Below the pieces are notes generated by a model that saw nothing but the letters and a program-made list of their open reading frames with translations, was not told where the DNA came from and searched no databases. The translations under genes were made by a program, and so were the position numbers. 64,000 nt of DNA from Sphingomonas endophytica (lineage in GTDB: Bacteria; Pseudomonadota; Alphaproteobacteria; Sphingomonadales; Sphingomonadaceae). The stretch covers positions 310,001 through 374,000 of the forward strand of contig NZ_JACIJN010000001.1 in assembly GCF_014199415.1 (NCBI RefSeq), read 5' to 3'. This document shows positions 50,669 through 59,848 of this stretch, one piece after another; the stretch's first letter is position 1; the number at the start of each line of letters is the position of its first letter.

Positions 50669-51845
50669 GTCCTTCTCCACCCAGCCAGAGGTCGTGACGC
50701 TCGGCTGCCGCCTCAACATCGCCGAAAGCGCGGCGATCCGCCAGCTGGCGGGTCGCGGGCAGGTGGTGGTGAACGGCTGCGGCGTCACCAACCAGGCGGT
50801 CAAGGACACCCGCGCCGCGATCCGCCGGCTGCGCCGCGCGCGCCCAGAGGCCGAGCTGATCGTCACCGGCTGCGCCTCGGACATGGACCGCGAGAGCTTC
50901 GCGGCGATGCCCGAGGTCGACCGCGTGATCGGCAATGCCGCCAAGCTGCTCCCCGCCACATGGGGCGCACGCGCCAACGCGCCGCGCCCGATCCCGCAGA
51001 CCCGCGCCTTCGTCGGCGTCCAGAACGGCTGCGACCATCACTGCACCTTTTGCGCGATCCCGCAGGGCCGCGGCCGCAACCGCGCCGAGCCGATCGCGGC
51101 GGTGATCCCGCAGATCGCCGCGCTGGTCGAGCGCGGGCAGCGAGAGGTGGTGCTGAGCGGGGTCGATCTCGCCAGCTACGACGACCGCGGCGCACGGCTG
51201 GGCGTGCTTGTCGAGCGCCTGCTCAGCCAGGTGCCGACGCTCGAACGCCTGCGCCTCTCCTCGCTTGACCCCGCCGCGATCGACGACCATCTGCTAGCAT
51301 TGCTCACGCAGGAGCCGCGCGTGATGCCGCACGTTCATCTCTCGGTGCAGGCCGGCGACGACATGATCCTGAAGCGGATGCGCCGCCGCCACACCCGCGG
51401 TGACGTGCTGCAACTGGTCGAGCGGCTCAGAGCGACGCGCGATATCGCGATCGGCGCCGATCTGATCGCGGGCTTTCCGACCGAGGACGAGACGATGTTC
51501 GCCAACACGCTGGCGCTGATCGACGAAGCCGACATCACCCACGCGCACGTCTTCCCCTATTCACCGCGCAGCGGCACCCCGGCGGCGCGGATGCCGCAGG
51601 TCGCTCCCGCCGTCGCACGCGACCGCGCCGCGCAGCTACGCGCCGCCGCCGCCGCGCGGCTCGCGTGCCGGCTCGCCGCACAGGTCGGCACCGTTCAGCC
51701 GGTGCTGGTCGAAAAACCCGGCGACCGCGGCCATGCGCCCGATTTCACCGCGGTGCGCCTGCCCGCCCCTTCTCCCATCGGCGGCATCGTCGCGGTGACG
51801 ATCACCGCCGCCGCCCCCGACCATCTGACCGGAACCATCGCATGA
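50667..51845 (+). CDS. mtaB: tRNA N6-threonylcarbamoyladenosine methylthiotransferase MtaB-like
   Basis: 392 residues. N-terminal Cys site VTLGCRLNIAE, further cysteines NGCGVTNQAV and VTGCASDM, then radical-SAM CDHHCTFCAIP with the CxxxCxxC cluster, and HVHLSVQAGDD. The C-terminal TRAM-like domain is short. It converts t6A to ms2t6A at tRNA position 37. The last bases overlap ftsY as ATGA. Confidence 0.88.
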   Translation: MSFSTQPEVVTLGCRLNIAESAAIRQLAGRGQVVVNGCGVTNQAVKDTRAAIRRLRRARPEAELIVTGCASDMDRESFAAMPEVDRVIGNAAKLLPATWGARANAPRPIPQTRAFVGVQNGCDHHCTFCAIPQGRGRNRAEPIAAVIPQIAALVERGQREVVLSGVDLASYDDRGARLGVLVERLLSQVPTLERLRLSSLDPAAIDDHLLALLTQEPRVMPHVHLSVQAGDDMILKRMRRRHTRGDVLQLVERLRATRDIAIGADLIAGFPTEDETMFANTLALIDEADITHAHVFPYSPRSGTPAARMPQVAPAVARDRAAQLRAAAAARLACRLAAQVGTVQPVLVEKPGDRGHAPDFTAVRLPAPSPIGGIVAVTITAAAPDHLTGTIA

Positions 51846-52774
51846 GCACGAGCTGGCACGACAAGCTGCTGGGCGGTTTCCGCCGCACCTCCGACCGCTT
51901 GGTCGGCAACCTCGCCGGGCTGGGCGGCGCGCGGCTCGACGAGGAGACGCTCGACACCGTCGAGGAAGCGCTGATCGCCTCCGACCTCGGCCCTGCCACC
52001 GCCGCCAAGGTCCGCGACCGGCTGGCCGAGGGGACGTTCGAGCGCAACATGGAGGAACTCGGCATCCGGCTCGTCGTCGCCGAGGAGGTCGAGAAGGTGC
52101 TCCGCGACGTCGCCAAGCCGATCGGCATCGACGCCTTCCCGCGCCCGCAGGTGATCCTCGTGATCGGCGTCAACGGCTCGGGCAAGACCACCACGATCGC
52201 CAAGCTGGCGCATCTGTTCCTCGAACAGGATTATGCGGTGATGCTCGCGGCAGGCGACACGTTCCGCGCCGCCGCGATCGGTCAGCTCAAGACCTGGGCG
52301 GAGCGGATCGGCGTGCCGATCGTCACCGGGCCGGAGGGCGGTGACGCCGCCGGGATCGTCTGGGACGCGGTCAAGCAGGCGACCGCGATCGGCACCGACG
52401 TGCTGATCGTCGACACCGCCGGTCGCCTCCAGAACAAGCGCGAGCTGATGGATGAACTCGCCAAGATTCGCCGCGTGCTCGGCCGCCTCAACCCCGCCGC
52501 GCCGCACGACGTGCTGCTGGTACTCGACGCGACCACCGGGCAGAATGCGCTGAGCCAGATCGAGGTGTTCAAGGAGGTCGCGGGCGTCACCGGACTGGTA
52601 ATGACCAAGCTCGACGGCACCGCGCGCGGTGGCGTGCTGGTCGCCGCGGCCGAGCGCTATGGATTGCCGATCCACGCGATCGGGGTCGGCGAGCAGATGG
52701 ACGATCTGCGCCCGTTTGACGCGCGCGAGGTCAGCCGGATCATCGCCGGCATCGACGGGGGCAAGCAACGATGA
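51842..52774 (+). CDS. ftsY: SRP receptor FtsY
   Basis: 310 residues from the ATG at 51842. GTPase motifs GVNGSGKTTTIAKLA and DTAGRLQNK, TKLDGTARGG, and a C-terminal GVGEQMDDLRPFD. The N-terminal acidic A domain of E. coli FtsY is missing, leaving the NG core with a short membrane-contacting start. It overlaps mtaB and yciB by 4 bp each. Confidence 0.95.
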   Translation: MSTSWHDKLLGGFRRTSDRLVGNLAGLGGARLDEETLDTVEEALIASDLGPATAAKVRDRLAEGTFERNMEELGIRLVVAEEVEKVLRDVAKPIGIDAFPRPQVILVIGVNGSGKTTTIAKLAHLFLEQDYAVMLAAGDTFRAAAIGQLKTWAERIGVPIVTGPEGGDAAGIVWDAVKQATAIGTDVLIVDTAGRLQNKRELMDELAKIRRVLGRLNPAAPHDVLLVLDATTGQNALSQIEVFKEVAGVTGLVMTKLDGTARGGVLVAAAERYGLPIHAIGVGEQMDDLRPFDAREVSRIIAGIDGGKQR

Positions 52775-53475
52775 CCACGCAGCAGAACGAAGGCCATGGC
52801 GGCATCCGCGCCTTGGTCGATTACGGCCCGCTCGCGCTGTTCTTCGCCGCCAACTTCCTCGTTCCCGCCGAAACGGCGCGCGGGATCGTCGCGCATTTCA
52901 CCCCGATGCTCTCGACGCTGAAACAGGTCGAGGCGCTGTTGCTCGCGCGCGTGATCCTCGCCACCGCAGTGTTCGTGCTTGCCAGCGTCGTCGCGCTGGT
53001 GATCGCGCGTGTGAAGCTCGGGCGCGTCCCGCCAATGCTGCTGATCTCGGCCGGGCTGGTGATCGTGTTCGGCGGGCTGACGATGTATTTCCGCGATCCG
53101 CGCTTCATCCAGATGAAGCCGACGATCGTCTACGCCCTGCTCGCCGCGGTGCTCGGCTTCGGGGTCGTGACCGGGCGGCCATTGCTCCAGCAATTGATGG
53201 GCAGCAGCTATCCCGGCCTGCGCGAGAGCGGCTGGCGGCGGCTGACGCTCAACTGGGTGTGGTTCTTCGTGGTCATGGCGTTCCTCAACGAGGCGGTGTG
53301 GCGCGGCGCGGCGGTCGCGGTCGGTCCGCAACGCGGCTGGGACCTGTGGGCGATCTACAAGGTGTGGGTGGTGATCCCCGCGACGATGCTGTTCGCGATC
53401 GCCAACGTGCCGATGCTGATGCGCCACGGACTGACGCTTGGCGACGACACCCCGCCGGTGCCGCCGGAGGGTTAA
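52771..53475 (+). CDS. yciB: Intracellular septation/YciB-like inner-membrane protein
   Basis: 234 residues with about five to six membrane helices (GPLALFFAANFLVP, ILATAVFVLASVVALVIA, PMLLISAGLVIVFGG). Family text KPTIVYALLAAVLGFG and WVWFFVVMAFLNEAVWR is typical of septation protein A. It overlaps ftsY by 4 bp, ending the mtaB-ftsY-yciB operon. The C-terminal 40 residues are family-variable. Confidence 0.88.
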   Translation: MTTQQNEGHGGIRALVDYGPLALFFAANFLVPAETARGIVAHFTPMLSTLKQVEALLLARVILATAVFVLASVVALVIARVKLGRVPPMLLISAGLVIVFGGLTMYFRDPRFIQMKPTIVYALLAAVLGFGVVTGRPLLQQLMGSSYPGLRESGWRRLTLNWVWFFVVMAFLNEAVWRGAAVAVGPQRGWDLWAIYKVWVVIPATMLFAIANVPMLMRHGLTLGDDTPPVPPEG

Positions 53476-53552
53476 CGTTATTGCGAGCATAGCGAAGCAA
53501 TCCAGAGACGGACGAGGGCGCCCTGGATTGCTTCGCTACGCTCGCAATGACG
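53476..53552. repeat. Palindromic intergenic repeat, family A copy 5
   Basis: CGTTATTGCGAGCATAGCGA and its reverse complement, around a GAC-rich centre. It lies between converging yciB and sugar-dehydrogenase genes. Confidence 0.78.
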
Positions 53553-53554
53553 GT

Positions 53555-54883
53555 TTAGCCACGCGGCCGACCGCTCCCCGCCGCTGCTGTCGTCACCGCC
53601 GGCGTCACCCGCCACACCGTGTTCGACAGATCGTCGGCGATGAACAACGCCCGGCGCGGCGCATCGTACAGCACCCCGACCGGCCGCCCGCGCGCTTTCC
53701 CGTCAGAACCGATAAACCCGGTCACCAGATCGCGCGGCTCACCGGAGGGACGCCCGCCCGCGAACGGCACCCACACCACCTTGTAGCCCGCGAGATCCTG
53801 CCGGTTCCAGCTGCCATGTTCGCCGACGAACGCGCCCTCGCTGAACGCCCCGCCCCAGCCGCCGCCGGTCACGAACGACAGCCCCAGCGCCGCGACATGC
53901 GAGCCGAGCGCATAATCCGGCGCGACCGCGGTCGCGACCAGATCCGGGCGCTGCGGGTGCGCGCGCGGATCGAGGTTGCGCCCATAGTAACTGTACGGCC
54001 AGCCGTAGAAGGCGCCGTCGCGCACCTGCGTCAGATAGTCGGGCACCAGCCGCGGCCCGAGTTCGTCGCGCTCGTTGACGACGCTCCATAACGCATTGGT
54101 GACCGGCTCGATCGCCAGCGCGGTCGGATTGCGGATGCCGGTCGCAATTGCACGGTGCGCGCCGGTCTGGCGGTCGATCTCCCATACCACCGCGCGATCC
54201 TGCTCGACCTCCATCCCGCGCTCGCCGACGTTGCTGTTCGAGCCGACCCCGACATAGAGTTTCGATCCGTCGGCACTCGCCGCCAGCGATTTGGTCCAAT
54301 GGTGGTTGATCCGCGACGGCAGTCTGGTCACCACCGCCGCCGGCGTGGTGATGCTGGTCGCGCCCGGCACATAGGCGAAACGCTTGAGCGCACCCTGTTC
54401 GGCGACGAACAATTCGTTACCGACCAGCGCCATGCCGTAGGGCGCGTCGAGCTTGCCGATGAACGTGGTGCGTAGCTCCGGCCGGCCATCGCCATCCGCG
54501 TCGCGCAGCAAGGTGATGCGGTCGCCGCCCTTGACGCTCGTCGTGCCGAGGCTCTTGATATAGCCGGCGATCACATCCTTGGGCCGCAGTTTCGGTGCAT
54601 GGCCGCCCTTGCCCTCCGCGACCAGCAGGTCTCCGTTGGGCAGCACCAGCATCTGCCGCGGCACCTTCAGGTCGGTCGCGACCGCAGTGATCGCGAATCC
54701 TTTCGGCACGGTCGGACGGGTGTCGCCCCAGCCGGTCGGCTTGGCGATCTTCATCGCCGGGATCAGCGACGGTTGCTGGCCGGGCAGCTGCGGGTTCGGC
54801 CCGGTCTGGCGGACATCGCTCGGCTGGCTCCCGCACGCGGACAGCAGCGTGAGCGCGGCGGCAGTGGCGGCGACACGGATCAT
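53555..54883 (-). CDS. PQQ-dependent sugar dehydrogenase-like lipoprotein (sorbosone dehydrogenase type)
   Basis: 442 residues from the ATG at 54881-54883. The N-terminus ATAAALTLLSACGSQPS has a lipobox (LSAC). The body is a beta-propeller with GNELFVAEQGALKRFAYVPG, ASADGSKLYVGVGSNSN and AYPYSYYGR-like GWPYSYYGRNLD, and GEHGSWNR near the end. These soluble-quinoprotein relatives oxidise aldoses or sorbosone; PQQ binding is inferred. It overlaps the DUF2231 gene upstream by 4 bp. Confidence 0.8.
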   Translation of the reverse strand: MIRVAATAAALTLLSACGSQPSDVRQTGPNPQLPGQQPSLIPAMKIAKPTGWGDTRPTVPKGFAITAVATDLKVPRQMLVLPNGDLLVAEGKGGHAPKLRPKDVIAGYIKSLGTTSVKGGDRITLLRDADGDGRPELRTTFIGKLDAPYGMALVGNELFVAEQGALKRFAYVPGATSITTPAAVVTRLPSRINHHWTKSLAASADGSKLYVGVGSNSNVGERGMEVEQDRAVVWEIDRQTGAHRAIATGIRNPTALAIEPVTNALWSVVNERDELGPRLVPDYLTQVRDGAFYGWPYSYYGRNLDPRAHPQRPDLVATAVAPDYALGSHVAALGLSFVTGGGWGGAFSEGAFVGEHGSWNRQDLAGYKVVWVPFAGGRPSGEPRDLVTGFIGSDGKARGRPVGVLYDAPRRALFIADDLSNTVWRVTPAVTTAAAGSGRPRG

Positions 54884-55302
54884 CGCACCGTCTCCCGCAC
54901 CACCACGCTGCGCGCGCCGAGCGCCAGCCATCCCGCCGCCAGCACCGCGCCGCTCGACACCAGCGACAGCAACAGCCCGCCAATCCCGACCGAGGCCCAG
55001 GCGTCCTGGCTATGCTGGAAGGCGTTGACCAGCCCCGCGACCCACGCCAGCGCGAGCAGCAGCGGATACGCCCAGGTCGCGCGCCGCCGCAGCGCCGCGA
55101 ACACGCTCAACGCCAACGCCGGCGCGCCGAAGACCAGTGCGCCGGTGATCGCCCAGGCCGCCATGTTCGACCATTGCATCTCGGCGCTGCCCAGATAGGT
55201 CAGGTCCGCCGCCAGCGCCGCGGGGAACAGCGCCACCGGAAAGGCGAGCAGCACGCCGTGCAGTGGATGGATGCGCCACGGCGCGGCGGTGGGTGCGAGC
55301 AT
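54880..55302 (-). CDS. DUF2231 family membrane protein
   Basis: 140 residues with four hydrophobic helices (GVLLAFPVALFPAALAADL, WAITGALVFGAPALALSVFA). DUF2231 proteins (NRAMP-like small four-helix) may bind heme or accompany quinoproteins. Co-translated with the sugar dehydrogenase through a 4-bp overlap. The N-terminal PWRIHPLHG has two histidines. Confidence 0.75.
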   Translation of the reverse strand: MLAPTAAPWRIHPLHGVLLAFPVALFPAALAADLTYLGSAEMQWSNMAAWAITGALVFGAPALALSVFAALRRRATWAYPLLLALAWVAGLVNAFQHSQDAWASVGIGGLLLSLVSSGAVLAAGWLALGARSVVVRETVR

Positions 55303-55371
55303 GAGGACCTCCGCGCGCCCGGCCGCGGGCGCTCGGACTCACAATGATCTGACCGCCGCATGGTTGCCCGC

Positions 55372-57522
55372 TCAGAAGCGCGCGCGCACCCCGACCGTCG
55401 CGGTGCGCGGCGCGCCGGGCTGCACCCAGACGGGCGCATAGCTGTTGGCATACCAGTGCGTGTCGAACAGGTTGGTGACCGAGCCGAACAGCGTCGTTCG
55501 TGGCGTGAGATCGACCTCCCCGAACACCCGCGCCAGCGTATGCGAAGGCAAGGCGAAGCGTGTCCCGGTCTCGCCGCTGCGCTTTCCGACATATTGCACC
55601 CCGACCCCGAGCAATGCCGCGCGCGCGCCGACGGTCAGGTGCTTGGCGAGCTGCACATTGCCATTGTGAGCGGGGATGTTGATGAGCGGATCGCCGGGCA
55701 GGATCTCGAACGAGAAATTCGGATCGCGCACCCGCGACCGCGCCTCGGCGTCGGTGTAGCCGTAGCTCAGCAGCACGTCGACGCGCCCCGGCAATTGCCC
55801 GGTTACGTCCAACTCGACCCCGCGGCTGCGCGCCTTGCCGATCGCGACCGAGAAGCCGGGATTGGCGGTGTCGGTCGCCAGCACGTTCGACTTGTCGAGC
55901 TGATAGACCGCCAGCGTGCCGTTGAGCCGCCCGCCGAACGCAGTCAGCTTGACCCCCGCCTCGATCGACTTGCTCGTCTCGGGCGCGAAGACATTGCCGC
56001 GCGCATCGGTGCCGATATTGGCGCGGTAACCCTCGCCATAGGCCGCATAGAGCGACAGCGGCGCGGCGAGGTCGTAGACGACGCCGGCCTGCGGGCTGAA
56101 GCGCGCGCGGCTGCGGCGACCTTCGGTGTCGAGCAGGCGATTGTCGACGCGCAGCAGGAAGCTGTCGACCCGCCCGCCGACGCGCACCTGCAACCGGTCG
56201 GACAGGCTGATCTGGTCCTGCACATACGCGCCGAGCGTTCGCTGCACGTCGAGCCGGTCGGTGATCGGCACGCCCGTCGGCACCGGCCAGCGGCCATAGA
56301 CCGGATCCTCGATGTCGATCGCGTAACCCTGCCGGTCGCTGGTCGCCGCGGTGACGACCGGGCCGCGGAAGCGCGTGAAATATTGATCGGTATCGAAATA
56401 ATCGATGTCGCCGCCGATCAGCACGCGATGGCGGATCGCGCCGGTCATGAACTCGCCCGCCAGCTCGGCACGGAACACGCTGTGCATCGACGTGTAGCGG
56501 CGCGTCCGGCGCTGCCGCGAGAGCGTGCGTCCGTCGACGAACAGCTTCTGGCGCGCCGCGGCGGTTTCGGCATCGGAGGAGGCGCCGGTCAGCTTCGTGT
56601 CGCGGTGGCTCGCGCCGAGCAGCAAACTCCACCCGCCGCCGAAATCGTGCTGGAGCCGCAGCTGGTGCCCGAAGGCGCGCGCGACCGTATCGCCGTCGCC
56701 CGGCTCGCCGAGGAAGCGCGACCGCGGCACGGTACGGAAATCATCGTCGAGCACGACGATCCCGCGATCGAACGGCACCGCGACGCGCGTCCATTCCATG
56801 TCGTAGATCAGCCGCGTGGCATCGCCGATCGCCAGCCCGACCGACGGCAGGAACCCCCAGCGTCGCTGGCTGACCGTATCGCGGAACGTGTCGCCGCTCT
56901 CGGCATAGCCGATCAGCCGCGCGGTCAGATTGCCGGTCAGCGCGACGTTCGCGTCGCCCTCGGCGCGGACGGTATCGAAGCTGCGATATTGCAGCGACGC
57001 GCTACCGAAGCTGCGGCCGATCTCGGCCTGCTTGGTGACCAGATTGATCGACCCGCCCGGCTCGCCTCGCCCCAGCACCGCCGCCGCCGGTCCCTTCAGC
57101 ACCTCGACCCGCTCGATTCCTGCCACGTCGCGCTGTCCGCTGAACCCGCGCCCGGCGTTGAAGCCGTTGACGAGGTAGCCGCTCGGCAAATTCTCGTCGC
57201 CGGCGAAGCCGCGCACCGCGAAACTGTCCCACAATCCACCCAGCGTGTTCTGCCGCGCCACCGAGGCGTTCAGGTCCAGCGCATCGGTCAGCCGCACGAT
57301 GTTGTTCTCCTGCAGGGTGCCGGCGTCGATCGTGGTGATCGCCTGCGGGATCTCGCGCAGCGTGAAATTGCCGCGATACGGCTGCCGCACGCCCTCGACC
57401 GTCACCTCGTCGTGCTCGGCAGGCGGCTCTGCCTCGGCAGCGACCGGCGTCGGCGCGACCGATAGCGCCAAAGCGATCGGCATGCCGCCGAGCATGGCGG
57501 CCTTGCCGCTGATATCACGCAC
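55372..57522 (-). CDS. TonB-dependent siderophore receptor
   Basis: 716 residues from the GTG at 57520-57522 with GGGGAAGAG upstream. The signal segment MPIALALSVAPTPVAAEA is followed by TonB-like DEVTVEG, plug domain (REIPQAITTIDAGTLQENNIV) and a barrel ending AVGVRARF-like with terminal Phe. Plug text is that of ferric-siderophore receptors. A Fur-box-like dyad is at 57602-57618. No siderophore synthesis genes are adjacent. Confidence 0.85.
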   Translation of the reverse strand: MRDISGKAAMLGGMPIALALSVAPTPVAAEAEPPAEHDEVTVEGVRQPYRGNFTLREIPQAITTIDAGTLQENNIVRLTDALDLNASVARQNTLGGLWDSFAVRGFAGDENLPSGYLVNGFNAGRGFSGQRDVAGIERVEVLKGPAAAVLGRGEPGGSINLVTKQAEIGRSFGSASLQYRSFDTVRAEGDANVALTGNLTARLIGYAESGDTFRDTVSQRRWGFLPSVGLAIGDATRLIYDMEWTRVAVPFDRGIVVLDDDFRTVPRSRFLGEPGDGDTVARAFGHQLRLQHDFGGGWSLLLGASHRDTKLTGASSDAETAAARQKLFVDGRTLSRQRRTRRYTSMHSVFRAELAGEFMTGAIRHRVLIGGDIDYFDTDQYFTRFRGPVVTAATSDRQGYAIDIEDPVYGRWPVPTGVPITDRLDVQRTLGAYVQDQISLSDRLQVRVGGRVDSFLLRVDNRLLDTEGRRSRARFSPQAGVVYDLAAPLSLYAAYGEGYRANIGTDARGNVFAPETSKSIEAGVKLTAFGGRLNGTLAVYQLDKSNVLATDTANPGFSVAIGKARSRGVELDVTGQLPGRVDVLLSYGYTDAEARSRVRDPNFSFEILPGDPLINIPAHNGNVQLAKHLTVGARAALLGVGVQYVGKRSGETGTRFALPSHTLARVFGEVDLTPRTTLFGSVTNLFDTHWYANSYAPVWVQPGAPRTATVGVRARF

Positions 57523-57601
57523 GATCTCTTCCCCTTGTCGTCGCGGGGGCGCCTCATCGCCCCCGCCGCACCGCTCGCGGAGCTCCATGCCGGTGACGAT
57601 G

Positions 57602-57618
57602 TATCATTGCAAATGATA
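57602..57618. promoter_or_regulatory. Fur-box-like dyad
   Basis: TATCATTGCAAATGATA is a perfect inverted repeat (7-3-7) 80 bp upstream of the receptor start; TGCAAATGATA matches half of a typical Fur box. Assignment is tentative. Confidence 0.5.
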
Positions 57619-57681
57619 TCTTGTAACATCAATGCGCTCGTCTGGTGTCTCGTCAGGAAGGGCGCGTGCGCCGCCCGCACG

Positions 57682-57708
57682 AAAAAGGCCCGGGAGTAAC
57701 CCCGAGCC
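57682..57708 (-). terminator. Intrinsic terminator after sodB
   Basis: On the minus strand GGCTCGGG and CCCGGGCC form a stem around a short loop and are followed by TTTTT. It lies 26 bp after the sodB stop. Confidence 0.75.
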
Positions 57709-57733
57709 TCCTTCGTCAACGAGGTCGACCGGG

Positions 57734-58345
57734 TCAGGCGGTCGCGGCGTCGTACCGGCGTCCGGTCTCGTCCCAGTTCACCACGTCCCACCACGCCTTC
57801 AGATAGCCGGGGCGGTCGTTCATGTAGGTGAGGTAGTAAGCGTGTTCCCACACGTCGTTGCCAAGGATCGGCGTGCCCTTCTCCTTGGCGTCGTCCATCA
57901 GCGGATTGTCCTGGTTCGGGGTCGAGGTGACCTTCAGCGCCCCCGACGAATCCGCGATTACCCACGCCCAGCCCGAGCCGAACTGGCCCGCGCCCTTGCC
58001 GTTGAAATCTTCCTTCAGCTTGTCGAGCCCGCCGTAAGCGTCGATCGCCTCGGCCAGCTTGCCCGACGGCTGGGTCGCGCCCTTCGGCCCCATGATCTTC
58101 CAGAAGAAATCGTGGTTCCAGAACCCGCCGCCATTGTTGCGGATCAGCGGCGGCAGCGACGAGACGCGCGCCAGGATGTCCTCGATCGACAGCCCCGCCA
58201 GCGACGCATCCGCCGCCACGCCCTCGTTCAGCTTGGCGGTATATGCCGCATGGTGCTTGTCGTGGTGGAAGGTCATCGTCTCCTTGGAGATCACCGGCTC
58301 CAGCGCGTCATAGGCATAGGGCAGCGGCGGCAGTTCGAAAGCCAT
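57734..58345 (-). CDS. sodB: Fe/Mn superoxide dismutase
   Basis: 203 residues. Metal ligands: His in TMTFHHDKHHAAY, His in GGGFWNHDFFWK, Asp and His in DVWEHAYYLTYMN. GGLDKLKEDFNG and GSGWAWV are typical. The GAQ-type text here (AGQFGSGWAW) is like iron-type SodB. A strong GGAGG lies before ATG. It removes superoxide in the cytoplasm; iron vs manganese cannot be fixed by sequence alone. Confidence 0.95.
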   Translation of the reverse strand: MAFELPPLPYAYDALEPVISKETMTFHHDKHHAAYTAKLNEGVAADASLAGLSIEDILARVSSLPPLIRNNGGGFWNHDFFWKIMGPKGATQPSGKLAEAIDAYGGLDKLKEDFNGKGAGQFGSGWAWVIADSSGALKVTSTPNQDNPLMDDAKEKGTPILGNDVWEHAYYLTYMNDRPGYLKAWWDVVNWDETGRRYDAATA

Positions 58346-58406
58346 AAATCCTCCTCAAGGTTCGCGTCGGCAACGCGACGCGCCTCAAATGGCTCCGCCG
58401 CACTCG

Positions 58407-59468
58407 TTACGCAACCGCTCCGATCAGATCGTGCCGCCGCAGCGCGTGGCGCAACTGGTCGTAGCTGAGCCCAAGCGCCTCCGCGGTCGCGCGCTGGTTG
58501 AAACGATGATCGGCGAGCGCCTTGGTCAGCAGCTCGCGCTCGAACAACGCGACGCGGCTCTTGAAGTCGGACGGGCCGACCTCGCACGCGGCGACCTCGT
58601 CGTCCGCCTCACCGCCGGGCGGCGCGGCCGCCGAGGTCGGCGCGGCGGCCGGCGGCGGCGGTGCGGCCGATCGCCGGCCGTTCGCGCCGGCCGGACGATA
58701 GGGAGAATCGAACGGATCGAATTCGATCGCGCCGACCGGCCCCGCGCGCTCCCAGCGATAGACCGCGCGCTCGACGACGTTGCGCAACTCGCGGACGTTG
58801 CCGGGCCAGCGATAGTCGCGCATCGCCTCCTCGATCTCCGGCGAGAATCCGGGCCATTCGTCGCGCCCGAGTTCCGACGACATGCGTCGGCCGAAAAAAT
58901 CGGCGAGCACCGGAATGTCGCTCTTACGCGCGCGCAGCGGCGGCAGCGTCACCACCTCGAAGCACAGCCGGTCGAGCAGGTCGGCGCGGAACGTATGGTC
59001 CTCGACGCGGTCGGGCAGATGCTCGTTGGTCGCCGCGACGATCCGCACGTCGACGCGCAGCGGGCGCGACGCACCGATCCGCGTCACCTCGCCATATTCG
59101 ACCGCGCGCAGCAATCGCTCCTGCGCGCCCATCGACAGCGTGCCGAGTTCGTCGAGGAACAAGGTGCCCCCGTCCGCTTCCTCGAACCGCCCGGCGCGCG
59201 CCTTGGACGCGCCGGTGAACGCGCCCGCCTCGTGGCCGAACAATTCCGCCTCGATCAGCGTCTCGGGCAATGCGGCGCAATTCATCGTCACCAGCGGCTG
59301 GTCCCAGCGCGGGCTGAGGTGGTGGAGCCGCTCGGCGACCAGCTCCTTGCCGGTGCCGCGTTCGCCGATCACCAGCACCGGACGATCGAGCGCGGCGGCG
59401 CGGCTCGCGCGCTCCAGCGCGTCGAGGAAGACGCCCGACTGTCCGATCACCTGCGTGCTGCGCTTCAT
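58407..59468 (-). CDS. pspF: Sigma-54-dependent activator PspF
   Basis: 353 residues from the ATG at 59466-59468. AAA+ domain with Walker A GERGTGKE (35-42), GAFTGA (82-87) for sigma-54 contact, and no N-terminal sensor domain, as in PspF. The C-terminal Fis-type HTH is [22 protein letters not shown] Pro/Ala-rich linker (about 260-290) is longer than usual. It is divergent to the psp operon and would act on the sigma-54 promoter at 59571. In E. coli PspA restrains it. Confidence 0.92.
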   Translation of the reverse strand: MKRSTQVIGQSGVFLDALERASRAAALDRPVLVIGERGTGKELVAERLHHLSPRWDQPLVTMNCAALPETLIEAELFGHEAGAFTGASKARAGRFEEADGGTLFLDELGTLSMGAQERLLRAVEYGEVTRIGASRPLRVDVRIVAATNEHLPDRVEDHTFRADLLDRLCFEVVTLPPLRARKSDIPVLADFFGRRMSSELGRDEWPGFSPEIEEAMRDYRWPGNVRELRNVVERAVYRWERAGPVGAIEFDPFDSPYRPAGANGRRSAAPPPPAAAPTSAAAPPGGEADDEVAACEVGPSDFKSRVALFERELLTKALADHRFNQRATAEALGLSYDQLRHALRRHDLIGAVA

Positions 59469-59570
59469 GCACCAAGGATTGGCGCAAATCGCCAGACGAT
59501 AGCAACCGTCAGTTTTTGCAATTCCACCCCAAGCACCAAAAAACCCAGCATTTCCGCGACAAAACGCGAG

Positions 59571-59587
59571 TTGGCACGGCTCCTGCA
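59571..59587 (+). promoter_or_regulatory. Sigma-54 (-24/-12) promoter of the psp operon
   Basis: TTGGCACGGCTCCTGCA has GG at -24 and GC at -12 with the standard 10-base spacing (TTGGCAC-N5-CTGCA). It is 38 bp before the first small gene. Confidence 0.82.
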
Positions 59588-59624
59588 ATGCTTTCTGCGA
59601 CAACGCATTCAGGGAGTTTCCACC

Positions 59625-59762
59625 ATGACCACCACCTTCACCAGCAAGCTCGCCGCCCTCGCCCTTACCGTCCTCGTCAGCGCCACGATGGTGCTCGGCG
59701 CGGTCGGCCCGGCCACGGCGCTGGCGAACGCCCCCACCGTTTCCGCCCACGCGACGGCGTGA
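59625..59762 (+). CDS. 45-residue exported or membrane peptide at the head of the psp operon
   Basis: 45 residues: MTTTFTSKLAALALTVLVSA and a hydrophobic run ending in LGAVGPATALANA, a signal peptide with an AxA-like site and a short mature tail of about 9 residues. GGGAG precedes the ATG. It is the first gene after the sigma-54 promoter, before pspA. It is too short for a known family; it could be a membrane-stress effector or a leader. Confidence 0.65.
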   Translation: MTTTFTSKLAALALTVLVSATMVLGAVGPATALANAPTVSAHATA

Positions 59763-59848
59763 GCGGAGGACGGGGTGCGGGAACAGACCCTCCCCGTACC
59801 CCGTCCAATCCGCTAAGAAGGCGCGAATACCCAAGGAGTCCGTATCGA

